Shown here: piece by piece, positions 1 through 7,676 of the stretch | How the letters are laid out: each line of letters starts with the position of its first letter | How positions within the stretch are numbered: position 1 is the stretch's first letter | NCBI RefSeq assembly: GCF_016864555.1 | Contig: NZ_CP044011.1 | Coordinates: 604,501-668,500, forward strand | DNA: 64,000 nucleotides | DNA from: Sinorhizobium sp. BG8 | GTDB taxonomy: Bacteria > Pseudomonadota > Alphaproteobacteria > Rhizobiales > Rhizobiaceae | Direction: 5' to 3' | Notes under the pieces: generated by a model | What the model was told of the DNA's origin: nothing | Seen by the model: the letters and a program-made list of their open reading frames with translations, nothing else | Database searches by the model: none | Position numbers and translations under genes: made by a program

Positions 1-1515
1 ATCAGTGACACCGCTTGCCTCTTCGGCAGTGAGCAGCTTGCCGGCCACCAGGTCCGCCGCAGTCATCGTCGCCTTGTCGCCGGCGCGTACTGCAACGGCA
101 TCCAGGGCAAGCTCCGGATTGGCGGCCACGAAGGCATCGAGCTTGGTCTCCGGAACCTTGGCAGCAGCGCGAACGAGCGGATAGCCCGCACCATGCAACG
201 CAATGTTGACCTGCTTCTCGAAGGCGCCGTTGGCAGCCTTGGCTCCGTCTCCGGCGGCAACGGCATCATAGCTGTTGATCATGGTTTCGCCGATTTTCAC
301 CGTGGCCGCACTTCCGGCTGCACCTGTCATAACGACGTCATAGGGCACCGAATTCTTGGTGAGGAACGCAGTCGCGATGTCACAGGATGTAGTGAACTTC
401 GCAGTGCCGGTGGGGTTGAACTGGAACCTGCAGTCTCCAGGAGCGGCCGTCACGGTGGCGCGAACGGTCGCCTGAGCCTCAGCCAGAGCCGGATTGCCAG
501 CCCAGGTCAAGGTCTTGAACAACGGGAAGTAGGTCAGCATGGCAAGCAGCAACCCGGCCATGATGATCGGCTTGCGGCCGATCTTGTCCGACAGCCAGCC
601 GAAGAACACGAAGAAACCGGTGCCGAGCAGAAGCGAAGCCGCAACCATCAGGTTTGCCGATTGCCCATCGATCTTCAGGATACCCGTAAGGAAGAACAGG
701 GCATAGAACTGACCGGAATACCAGACGACAGCCTGTCCGACGACCGCACCGAAGAGGGCGAGCAGGGCAATCTTGGCGTTGCGCCACTGACCGAATGCCT
801 CCTTGAGCGGTGCCTTCGAACCCTTGCCTTCTTCCTTCATCTTCTTGAAGGCGGGAGATTCGTTCATCTTCAGACGAATCCAGACCGAAATGCCGAGCAG
901 AACGACAGATACCAGGAACGGAATGCGCCAGCCCCAGGCCGCGAACGCTTCCTTGCCGAGGATAAACTGCACGAGCAGTATGACAACGAGCGAGAGAAAC
1001 AGCCCCAGCGTGGCCGTCGTCTGGATCCAGGATGTGAAATATCCGCGGCGTCCGTTGGGTGCGTGTTCTGCGACGTAGGTCGCTGCACCGCCATACTCTC
1101 CGCCGAGCGCCAGGCCCTGGAGCATGCGCAGCACGATCAGCAGGATAGGCGCAGCGATGCCGATCGACGCTGCCCCCGGCAGGATGCCGACGAGGAAGGT
1201 CGACAGACCCATAATCAGGATGGTGACGAGGAAGGTGTACTTCCGGCCGACCAGGTCGCCGAGGCGACCGAACACCAGAGCGCCGAACGGGCGAACGAGA
1301 AACCCGGCCGCAAAGGCCAGCAGCGCAAAGATGTTGCGCGTGGTTTCAGGATACTGGCTGAAGAAGGTTGCGCCGATATAGACGGCAAGTGATCCGTATA
1401 GGTAGAAGTCGTACCATTCGAAAACGGTGCCGAGCGAGGAAGCGAAGATAACCTTCTTCTCCTCGCCGGTCATCGCGCGCGAGCGCGGAACCCCTGTTGT
1501 GCTTATGTTTGCCAT
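1..1515 (-). CDS. MFS transporter, MHS (metabolite:H+ symporter) family, 3'-truncated by the window edge
   Basis: A proton-coupled inner-membrane transporter; the substrate cannot be told from sequence. The start ATG is at 1515, with GAGGA upstream. The frame stays open for 505 codons to base 1. Visible are the TM1 motif FEWYDFYLYG (about residues 32-41), the MFS loop signature GRLGDLVGRK (about 83-92) and a second copy, GWLSDKIGRK, near residue 310. After the helix ending near residue 332 comes a hydrophilic, alanine- and lysine-rich stretch of at least 170 residues that is not a membrane segment. Many rhizobial members of this family carry such a periplasmic insertion before the last helices, which here lie outside the window. 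Nothing links it to the next operon, which is on the same strand but more than 170 bases upstream. Confidence 0.85.
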   Translation of the reverse strand, partial: MANISTTGVPRSRAMTGEEKKVIFASSLGTVFEWYDFYLYGSLAVYIGATFFSQYPETTRNIFALLAFAAGFLVRPFGALVFGRLGDLVGRKYTFLVTILIMGLSTFLVGILPGAASIGIAAPILLIVLRMLQGLALGGEYGGAATYVAEHAPNGRRGYFTSWIQTTATLGLFLSLVVILLVQFILGKEAFAAWGWRIPFLVSVVLLGISVWIRLKMNESPAFKKMKEEGKGSKAPLKEAFGQWRNAKIALLALFGAVVGQAVVWYSGQFYALFFLTGILKIDGQSANLMVAASLLLGTGFFVFFGWLSDKIGRKPIIMAGLLLAMLTYFPLFKTLTWAGNPALAEAQATVRATVTAAPGDCRFQFNPTGTAKFTTSCDIATAFLTKNSVPYDVVMTGAAGSAATVKIGETMINSYDAVAAGDGAKAANGAFEKQVNIALHGAGYPLVRAAAKVPETKLDAFVAANPELALDAVAVRAGDKATMTAADLVAGKLLTAEEASGVTD

Positions 1516-1644
1516 TTGATTGTCCTCCTCAAAACGGCTGCGCACCCGCTCTCGTCCGGTAGTCCTCCCTGATCTATCCGGACGGGGTTCGCCTTTTCGA
1601 AGGATGGCAGAAAACAACCTATGAAGGCAGCGCTGCTTTGGACT

Positions 1645-1660
1645 TATGACTTTAGTCGTA
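1645..1660. promoter_or_regulatory. imperfect palindrome upstream of the MHS transporter
   Basis: TATGACTTTAGTCGTA matches its own reverse complement at 12 of 16 positions and has a GACT/AGTC core. It lies about 130 bases before the transporter start, in an otherwise featureless 173-base gap. It could be a regulator site or the downstream region of the ABC operon; no regulator can be named. Confidence 0.3.
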
Positions 1661-1688
1661 GGACAGGACACGGCTGATGCCGTGTCAT

Positions 1689-2930
1689 TCACGCACGCAG
1701 AGCGTTTGCTGGAGACTGTCGATATGCGAGGAGTGCAGGCAATGCGGACAGCAAGGCCGCAAAGCCAATGAGAGCGGCTGCCTCCCACCAATCGCCAACG
1801 GCAAACTCTACCGGCAGGAGAACTCCGCTTTCACTCGTGAGATAGCGCGACACCACGACCGTCGCCCCATAGCCAAGGTAAAATCCCAGGCCGATGCCGA
1901 GAGCGAACAGCACGAAGAGTTGGGACCAGACGATCGTGGATATCGCAAATCGGGGAGCGCCTAACGCGCGCAGCGCAGCGATCTGACGCCGGCGCTGCCC
2001 AAGGTGCACGACCGTGACGAGCAAGAGCGCGGCCGCGACAAGACCCTGCGCACCAATCGCGACGATTGCGAGAATGGCCCGGGCATCCCCGAGGGAGGCA
2101 TAGAGGTTGGTGAGCACTTCGCCCGGAAAGACCGCAAGGGTCCGATCCGTCCTGTACTCCTGCCGCAACTTGTAAGCGTCCGCTATGGATTTCGGCTTGA
2201 CGAGAACGGCCGGGACGCCGGGCTTGCCTTTCGCCCCGGTTTCATCGACCGGGTTTACAGGGACCTCTTCATCAAGACCGTCGTGATGGTCGTGATCTGC
2301 GTCGGCGTCCTCCGCCGCGTGCCCTGTCTCGGCCATGCCATGAAGCGCCCATACGGCATCGATCGGAACCATGACGGCTCGGTCCCATGCGGTGCCGGTC
2401 GGCGCGAGACGCCCGACGACACGATAGGAGTGTTCGGTGTGGGTGTGGCCGCCTTCGCTGGCCATCCCGTGCATGGGTTTGATTTCAAAGCCGAGCGGGA
2501 TGGCGACTGCGGAGCCGACTACCGCGTCGGAGTTCTTCGACAGTCGCATGCCTTCTGCAACGGCCGACAGATTGTCGATCAGCACATTGGTGGTGCCGAC
2601 GATCGGATAGGTACCGACAGAATCGCCGAATCCGATCGGCGCCACCCACGCCACGCGCGGATCCGCAGCGAGTTGCGAGAGAATGGCCCCATCCATCAGC
2701 GGCAGCGGCGATGGCTGGAGGAAGACCGAGGAAAGAACGAGTTGTGTCTCGCTGCCGGCAGCTCCGATCACCAGATCGAAATGATCGGCCGCCCGGGCGG
2801 TCCCGAGGCGAAGCGCCCTCTCCTGCAAATTGACCGCAACTACGAGCGCCGTCGCCAGCGCGACGAGCAGAACGACCGCAAGGCAGCCCGCCCACAGGCG
2901 TCGCATGTCCGCAATGATGAATCCGATCAC
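1689..2930 (-). CDS. ABC transporter permease, FtsX/MacB type, with His-rich periplasmic domain
   Basis: 413 residues. One N-terminal membrane helix (about 15-33), a large periplasmic domain, and three C-terminal helices (about 285-308, 333-360, 384-402) give the LolC/MacB/FtsX topology, used for mechanotransmission or lipoprotein export rather than nutrient import. The periplasmic part carries two His clusters, near residues 154-167 (HGM...GHTHTEH) and 204-216 (ending DADHDHHD), suggesting metal contact. The GTG start at 2930 overlaps the ATPase stop (GTGA), so the two are probably translationally coupled. Operon order is CxxC protein, ATPase, permease. Related ABC/DUF3299 clusters belong to zinc (Zur) regulons in Vibrio and Pseudomonas; assignment to that role here is inference. 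Confidence 0.8.
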   Translation of the reverse strand: MIGFIIADMRRLWAGCLAVVLLVALATALVVAVNLQERALRLGTARAADHFDLVIGAAGSETQLVLSSVFLQPSPLPLMDGAILSQLAADPRVAWVAPIGFGDSVGTYPIVGTTNVLIDNLSAVAEGMRLSKNSDAVVGSAVAIPLGFEIKPMHGMASEGGHTHTEHSYRVVGRLAPTGTAWDRAVMVPIDAVWALHGMAETGHAAEDADADHDHHDGLDEEVPVNPVDETGAKGKPGVPAVLVKPKSIADAYKLRQEYRTDRTLAVFPGEVLTNLYASLGDARAILAIVAIGAQGLVAAALLLVTVVHLGQRRRQIAALRALGAPRFAISTIVWSQLFVLFALGIGLGFYLGYGATVVVSRYLTSESGVLLPVEFAVGDWWEAAALIGFAALLSALPALLAYRQSPANALRA

Positions 2931-3610
2931 GCCGCCACCTCTTGCCTACCACTGTCGGCGGCGACACGCCCGCCTTCCAGAACCACATGGCGCTCGAACC
3001 GCACGAGCAGTCGGCGATCATGCGAGATCACGATCAGGGTGCTGCCGGCCTCGCGGGCAAGCTCCACCAGCAGGTTCGCGACAACTTCACCGCTCTCGGT
3101 GTCAAGGCTCGCGGTCGGCTCGTCGGCAATCAGGAGATCCGGCGCTCTCAACAGGGCGCGCGCAATCGCCACGCGCTGCATCTCTCCGCGCGACATGGTT
3201 TCGATCATCTGCCTGGGTCGTGTGAGACCGACACGTTCGAGAAGGGACGCGGCACGTCGATGGTGTTCGGGTTTAGACATGCGGGACAATCGGGCCGGCA
3301 AAAGCACGTTGTCCAACGCTGAAAGGCCCGGGAAGAGGTGGAAATCCTGCATGACGAGACCGACGGTGTCCCCGCGCCACCGGTCACGAGCGCCTTCCGA
3401 TAGCCGGGTAATGTCGACGCGGCCCCACAGAACTTTCCCGGACTTCGGACGCTGAAGTCCGGTGATCACGTTCACCAGCGTGCTCTTGCCGGAGCCCGAG
3501 GGGCCTGAAACCGCTACATGCGTCCCGGCCGGGATGACGAACGCCTCGATTTTCAGTACCGGTGAGGCCAGTCCCGGAAACGAAATCTCTATGTCCTTGA
3601 GTTCGAGCAT
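2927..3610 (-). CDS. ABC transporter ATP-binding protein, LolD/MacB-type
   Basis: 227 residues from the ATG at 3610; a TTG two codons further upstream is less likely. Walker A is GPSGSGKST (36-44), Walker B is LLIADEPTASLD, followed by the H-loop ISHD. The signature motif reads MSRGEMQRV instead of LSGGQ, a variant seen in LolD-like proteins. It is the cytoplasmic motor for the permease encoded just downstream (4-base overlap). The upstream CxxC protein gene ends 14 bases before the start, so the three genes form one operon. Confidence 0.85.
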   Translation of the reverse strand: MLELKDIEISFPGLASPVLKIEAFVIPAGTHVAVSGPSGSGKSTLVNVITGLQRPKSGKVLWGRVDITRLSEGARDRWRGDTVGLVMQDFHLFPGLSALDNVLLPARLSRMSKPEHHRRAASLLERVGLTRPRQMIETMSRGEMQRVAIARALLRAPDLLIADEPTASLDTESGEVVANLLVELAREAGSTLIVISHDRRLLVRFERHVVLEGGRVAADSGRQEVAA

Positions 3611-3624
3611 GCGCAATCAGCCGC

Positions 3625-4092
3625 CTACAGGGTGGAATACTGGGCGTCCCGCAGGCGAAGCAGGCTGACGAAACCGGTCTCGGTGTCGGTCCATGAACCG
3701 ACTTCCAATGTTCCCCGAGCTTCGATGATCTGCGACGGCTGGACGAACGTCTGCTTTTCGCCGAGATAAACGACCAGGATGTTTTCCGGCCAGTCGGCGT
3801 CCGAAGAGCAGAAGGGGCAAAGCGACATCGGCACCTCGGTCAGCACGAAGAAGGCAGCCTCCGCCTTGAGCGGGGGTGCCATGAAGCCTCGTATGGCCAC
3901 ATCCTGACCGGCCAGCGCCTTGACCTTGTCGGAGAACTCGAGCCCAAGGACGCTGATCTTTCCATAGAGTTCGTTGAAGTTCAGAGAACTCGTCGCGGCG
4001 AGCGAGAGCCGAGGTGACAGAAGGAGGGGCAAGGCCGCCATGCCCCGGAGGACCTGTCGGCGTGAACGTCGGAAATCCAATGCTGAAATCAT
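3625..4092 (-). CDS. Tat-exported CxxC protein, DUF3299-like, partner of ABC transporter
   Basis: 155 residues from the ATG at 4092. The N-terminus is a twin-arginine signal (RRQVLRG at 11-17, hydrophobic stretch, likely cleavage near SLAA at 30-33), so the protein should be exported folded. The mature part has a DVAIRGFMAPP segment (65-74) and a CPFC motif at residues 92-95, followed by an acidic DADW. This arrangement resembles DUF3299-type proteins encoded beside MacB-like ABC systems. A CxxC after Tat export suggests metal binding or redox activity in the periplasm; function is otherwise unknown. The gene lies 127 bases downstream of the alkaline phosphatase on the same strand. Confidence 0.65.
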   Translation of the reverse strand: MISALDFRRSRRQVLRGMAALPLLLSPRLSLAATSSLNFNELYGKISVLGLEFSDKVKALAGQDVAIRGFMAPPLKAEAAFFVLTEVPMSLCPFCSSDADWPENILVVYLGEKQTFVQPSQIIEARGTLEVGSWTDTETGFVSLLRLRDAQYSTL

Positions 4093-4183
4093 TGCAGTCT
4101 CCTGCAGCGAAGGGCTGTGCCCTCCCCGTGCATCAACTCTTCTCGAGACTGGGACACGGTCGGGATCAAGCACCTGATGCGGG

Positions 4184-4213
4184 CGGGCCTTCCCTGCCTG
4201 CAGAGAAGGCCCG
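4184..4213 (-). terminator. hairpin after phoA, possible terminator
   Basis: A perfect 9-bp inverted repeat, CGGGCCTTC ... GAAGGCCCG, with a 12-base loop, lies just past the phosphatase stop on the minus strand. There is no T-run after the stem, so termination may be partial and allow read-through into the downstream ABC operon. Confidence 0.5.
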
Positions 4214-4219
4214 TAGTCT

Positions 4220-5968
4220 TCAATTGGTCTGCTTTGCGCCGAGGGCAAAGGCGTCGGCCAGAACGCGGTAGACATCGCTCTGCTCCATGTAGCCCTTGAA
4301 CTCCTCGCTGCCGGGACCTTCGGCCTGCAGGACGACGTCGTCGACCGTGTGCTGCCCGTCGGAGGCGTCCTTCGGGAGAATACCTTCCCGGAACACGGCA
4401 CCCGGCACGGACTTGTACTGCTCGTTGGCGACGTACTCATCCTTCTCGTTCTTCACCGCGGGTTCGAACGGACCGTCCATCTTCGGGCTGAATGTCTCGT
4501 AGTGGTCGGGGAAGTTGGAGACGAACATGGCCAGACGGCGGCTGGCGTCGATCTTGTCGGGGAAGCCGTCGCCGTTCTCGTCGGTATAGTTGGGGAAGCC
4601 GGCCTTGGAACCGGTCATCACCTTCTCACGACCCTGCTTTCCGCTGGTGTCGTCAATGATGCCGAGCAGGGAAACGCCATGCGTGTGATCGCCGGTGACG
4701 ACGATCAGCGTGTCCGAATTGGCCTTGGCAAATTCCCGCGCGACACCAACCGCCTGGTCGAGCTCGATCGTCTCGATGACGGCGCGCTCCATATCGAGCG
4801 GATGGCTCATCTTGTCGATCGACGCGCCTTCCAGCATCAGGAAGAAGCCGTTCTCGTTCTTGGAAAGGCGATCGAGCGCGGCCTTGGTCATGCTGACCAG
4901 TCCCGGCTGGTTCGGGAACTTGTCTACCGTGCCCTTTTTCAGGAACTCGCGATCAAGGGTGACGTCCATGTTGCCGGTATGGAACAGTCCGAGGAGATTG
5001 CCGTCTGCCTTGGCAGAGGCAAGCTCGTCCTTGTCGGTCGCGATCGTGTATCCCGCGTCCCGGAACAGCTTGATGTAGTCCTGGTTGTCCTTGCGCTTCG
5101 AGCCCGGCGTTTCCTTGCCGAGGAAATAGGCGGATCCTCCACCGAGCACGACTTCCGGCTTCACGTCATAGAGCATACCGACGATGTCTGCCTTGTCGTT
5201 ACGATTGCGGGTGTGGGATACGACCGCCGCTGGTGTCGCATCTTCCACCTCGGCGGTGGTCACGATGCCTATCGACTTCTTGGTCTGGCGGCGGATAGCC
5301 TCGGCGATCGTCTCGACCCTCGGATCATCAAGGCTGTCCTGCGTGCGATCGCCATAGACCCCGATGGCGTTGATCAGCGTCTTGTGTCCCGTCATGTAGG
5401 CCGACATGGTGTTGGCGCTGTCAGTATCGATGGAGTTGACGGCGGAGGTGCCGATGAAGGCCATCCGTTCGAGGTCATCCATGTTCAGGCGACCGTTCGC
5501 CTTTCCTTCGGACATGCCCTTGGACATGATGCGGGCGGCGGTGCGATGCGCGACCGAAAGGCCATCACCCACGATAAAGATGACGTTTTTCGCCTTGGGC
5601 TGCGCAGCCGTGCCGAAGACCTCCCACGAGACAGTCTTGACCTGGTCGCCGGCCTTGACCTCCACCTGGTAGCTGCCGGGCGCCGCGATGACGGCGTTGC
5701 GCAGGAGAAGAGCCGATCCCAGCTCCTTGTCCTCCTTACCCTTCTCCATGGCGACATAGGATGCCGTCGCACCGAGCACGCCCTTGTAGTCCTGGCCGTT
5801 GACCGTGACCTGGATGTCGTCGGCCTTCACCGGCCCCTTGAGCTCTACCTTGAAGTCGAAAGGCGAACCGGCGAGAATAGTCGCCCGATCAATAGGATAG
5901 ACCTCCGCGGCAGAGGCCGCGTGACCGAGCATCGTGGCGGCCGCGAGCGTGGTGAGAAGTGTTCGCAT
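4220..5968 (-). CDS. phoA: alkaline phosphatase, PhoA family
   Basis: 582 residues with an N-terminal Sec signal (about 1-20, cleavage after SAA). It hydrolyses phosphomonoesters in the periplasm. Active-site elements are in order: VGDG (metal Asp 135), DSANTMSAYMTG with nucleophile Ser184, E380/D385/H389 (EGASIDKMSH), D427/H428/H430 (GDHTH) and H540 (GQHTVDD). Residues 24-120 form an extra N-terminal beta-rich domain absent from E. coli PhoA. DENGDGFPDKID (463-474) looks like a calcium loop. A Pho-box direct repeat 50-70 bases upstream of the start implies PhoB control under phosphate limitation. A hairpin follows the gene. Confidence 0.9.
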   Translation of the reverse strand: MRTLLTTLAAATMLGHAASAAEVYPIDRATILAGSPFDFKVELKGPVKADDIQVTVNGQDYKGVLGATASYVAMEKGKEDKELGSALLLRNAVIAAPGSYQVEVKAGDQVKTVSWEVFGTAAQPKAKNVIFIVGDGLSVAHRTAARIMSKGMSEGKANGRLNMDDLERMAFIGTSAVNSIDTDSANTMSAYMTGHKTLINAIGVYGDRTQDSLDDPRVETIAEAIRRQTKKSIGIVTTAEVEDATPAAVVSHTRNRNDKADIVGMLYDVKPEVVLGGGSAYFLGKETPGSKRKDNQDYIKLFRDAGYTIATDKDELASAKADGNLLGLFHTGNMDVTLDREFLKKGTVDKFPNQPGLVSMTKAALDRLSKNENGFFLMLEGASIDKMSHPLDMERAVIETIELDQAVGVAREFAKANSDTLIVVTGDHTHGVSLLGIIDDTSGKQGREKVMTGSKAGFPNYTDENGDGFPDKIDASRRLAMFVSNFPDHYETFSPKMDGPFEPAVKNEKDEYVANEQYKSVPGAVFREGILPKDASDGQHTVDDVVLQAEGPGSEEFKGYMEQSDVYRVLADAFALGAKQTN

Positions 5969-6018
5969 GGGGAACTCCCTTTATGTGCATTCCGTCCTGG
6001 CAGCTCCTAGCGCGCGGT

Positions 6019-6037
6019 CGTGACAGCGGCGTGACAG
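6019..6037 (-). promoter_or_regulatory. PhoB binding site (Pho box)
   Basis: On the minus strand this reads CTGTCACGCCGCTGTCACG: two CTGTCAC half-sites spaced 11 bases apart, the arrangement of rhizobial Pho boxes (CTGTCAT-N4-CTGTCAT). It lies 51-69 bases upstream of the phoA start, on the correct strand. Confidence 0.8.
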
Positions 6038-6082
6038 GATTGGTCGACGCCTTGGCACCCTTCGATTTGCGGATCCGCGCCC

Positions 6083-6110
6083 TTGACTCTACGACAAATC
6101 AGCGTATGAG
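6083..6110 (+). promoter_or_regulatory. sigma-70-type promoter for the asd leader transcript
   Basis: TTGACT (6083-6088) and TATGAG (6105-6110) are separated by 16 bases. Transcription would begin near 6117, about 16 bases before the leader ATG and downstream of the divergent Pho box. Confidence 0.5.
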
Positions 6111-6132
6111 CAGCACTGCAAAAGGAACCCCC

Positions 6133-6252
6133 ATGTATAGCTCTGGTCTTGCCATTGCCGCCATGTCCGCCCCGGCACACGCTGCCGGAAGGGTTTATTT
6201 TTGCCGGATCATTTCCAAAACCACGGCCAAAACGACGACGAAAACCGTCTGA
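6133..6252 (+). CDS. putative asd leader peptide (Thr/Lys/Ile-rich)
   Basis: A 39-codon frame with a GGA ribosome site six bases before the ATG. Its last 15 codons read R-I-I-S-K-T-T-A-K-T-T-T-K-T-V: six Thr, three Lys and two adjacent Ile. These are end products of the aspartate pathway, in which asd acts. An in-frame ATG at 6163 is an alternative start. The stop at 6250-6252 lies ten bases before a sequence that can pair as an antiterminator, the geometry of a transcription attenuator. It is read from a single genome and not matched to any described leader, so the peptide is a prediction. Confidence 0.55.
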   Translation: MYSSGLAIAAMSAPAHAAGRVYFCRIISKTTAKTTTKTV

Positions 6253-6261
6253 CGTCTCTGG

Positions 6262-6321
6262 CCCGCCGCTCTCTCCCCGGTTTGGCCGGGGACAGAAACC
6301 CGCGCCAAGGCCGGCGGGTTT
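6262..6321 (+). promoter_or_regulatory. putative asd transcription attenuator (alternative hairpins)
   Basis: Terminator-like hairpin: AAACCCGC (6296-6303) with GCGGGTTT (6314-6321). Competing antiterminator: CCCGCCG (6262-6268) with CGGCGGG (6312-6318), which shares the downstream arm. A third hairpin, CCCCGG-TTTGG-CCGGGG (6275-6291), sits in the antiterminator loop. CGGCCAAA inside the leader codons (6224-6231) is complementary to TTTGGCCG (6281-6288). The U-tract is short (three U, paired), so termination strength is uncertain. The asd start is 40 bases downstream. Confidence 0.5.
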
Positions 6322-6361
6322 CCCCTCCAAAGTCGCGGAGAGAGAGAAAGAGAGCAGGATT

Positions 6362-7396
6362 ATGGGTTTCAAGGTCGCAATCGCAGGTGCCACCGGTAAC
6401 GTGGGTCGCGAAATGCTGAATATTCTATCGGAGCGGAACTTCCCCGCCGACAAGATCGTCGCGCTCGCGTCCGCCCGTTCGCAGGGCACGGAGGTTTCCT
6501 ACGGCGACAAGACGCTCAAGGTCTCCAACCTCGACAACTACGACTTCTCCGACACCGACATATGCCTGATGTCCGCCGGCGGCGCTGCTTCGCTGAAGTA
6601 TTCCCCGAAGATCGGCCAGCAGGGCTGCGTCGTCATCGACAACTCCTCGGCCTGGCGCTATGACGCCGACGTTCCGCTGATCGTTCCGGAAGTCAACCCG
6701 GACGCGATCGAGGGCTTCTCCAAGAAGAACATCATTGCCAATCCGAATTGCTCGACGGCACAGCTCGTCGTGGCGCTGAAGCCCCTGCACGACCGTGCGG
6801 TGATCAAGCGCGTCGTCGTGTCGACCTATCAGTCGGTCTCCGGCGCTGGCAAGGAAGGCATGGACGAACTCTTCAACCAGACCCGCGCGGTCTTCGTCGC
6901 CGATCCGATCGAGAGCAAGAAGTTCACCAAGCGCATCGCCTTCAACGTCATTCCCCACATCGACTCGTTCATGGAAGACGGGTACACCAAGGAGGAATGG
7001 AAGGTCCTGGCCGAAACCAAGAAGATGCTTGACCCGAAGATCAAGGTGACCTGCACCGCGGTCAGGGTTCCGGTTTTCATCGGTCACTCGGAATCGGTCA
7101 ACATCGAATTCGAGAAGGAAATCACCGCCGACGAGGCTCGCGAGATCCTGCGCGAAGCGCCCGGTTGCCAGGTGATCGACAAGCACGAGAACGGTGGCTA
7201 CATCACGCCTTACGAGTCGGCCGGCGAAGACGCGACCTACATTTCGCGCATTCGCGAGGACGCGACTGTAGAAAACGGACTGAATATGTGGGTGGTTTCC
7301 GACAACTTGCGGAAGGGTGCAGCCCTCAATGCAGTCCAGATCGCAGAACTCCTGATCAACCGCGGCCTCATCAAGGCCAAGCAACAGGCTGCGTGA
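6362..7396 (+). CDS. asd: aspartate-semialdehyde dehydrogenase
   Basis: 344 residues from ATG 6362, with AGGA seven bases upstream. It reduces L-aspartyl-4-phosphate to aspartate semialdehyde with NADPH, the branch-point precursor of Lys (and diaminopimelate), Thr, Met and Ile. It has the NADP-binding GATGNVGREM (9-18), NSSAWR (94-99) and ANPNCSTAQ with catalytic Cys130. Length is normal for the family. It appears monocistronic: a hairpin terminator follows within 40 bases, and a leader with peptide and alternative hairpins precedes it. Confidence 0.95.
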   Translation: MGFKVAIAGATGNVGREMLNILSERNFPADKIVALASARSQGTEVSYGDKTLKVSNLDNYDFSDTDICLMSAGGAASLKYSPKIGQQGCVVIDNSSAWRYDADVPLIVPEVNPDAIEGFSKKNIIANPNCSTAQLVVALKPLHDRAVIKRVVVSTYQSVSGAGKEGMDELFNQTRAVFVADPIESKKFTKRIAFNVIPHIDSFMEDGYTKEEWKVLAETKKMLDPKIKVTCTAVRVPVFIGHSESVNIEFEKEITADEAREILREAPGCQVIDKHENGGYITPYESAGEDATYISRIREDATVENGLNMWVVSDNLRKGAALNAVQIAELLINRGLIKAKQQAA

Positions 7397-7428
7397 CTGA
7401 GAAAAACATAGAACGTTCCAGTAGAAGT

Positions 7429-7463
7429 CCCGCCCAGTCCGTCGATCGGACAGCGGGGCTTTT
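7429..7463 (+). terminator. terminator of asd
   Basis: CCCGC (7429-7433) and GTCCG (7437-7441) pair with CGGAC (7447-7451) and GCGGG (7453-7457). The stem is followed by GCTTTT. Confidence 0.7.
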
Positions 7464-7676
7464 GCGTTGACGTGAATCGGACCGGTTTTCACGCGGTTTT
7501 TACTCGGATCGCGATGACTTCAACGGTATGGAATGGCATTGTTGCCGCGGCGGATAGCGGATGTTCGCAAAACTGCGCGGTAGTGGGTGTAACAGGCGTC
7601 CAACGCTCTCTTCCGAACATCTTCGGGAGAGATTGTACGCTACGAAAGTGACAATCGGGCAAATACGGGGTTTTTC

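Noticed and set aside
193-1392. Long open frame on the plus strand opposite the MHS transporter
   Set aside because: The minus-strand frame encodes a recognisable MFS protein with helices and signatures; the plus-strand product is charged, low in hydrophobic segments and unlike any family.
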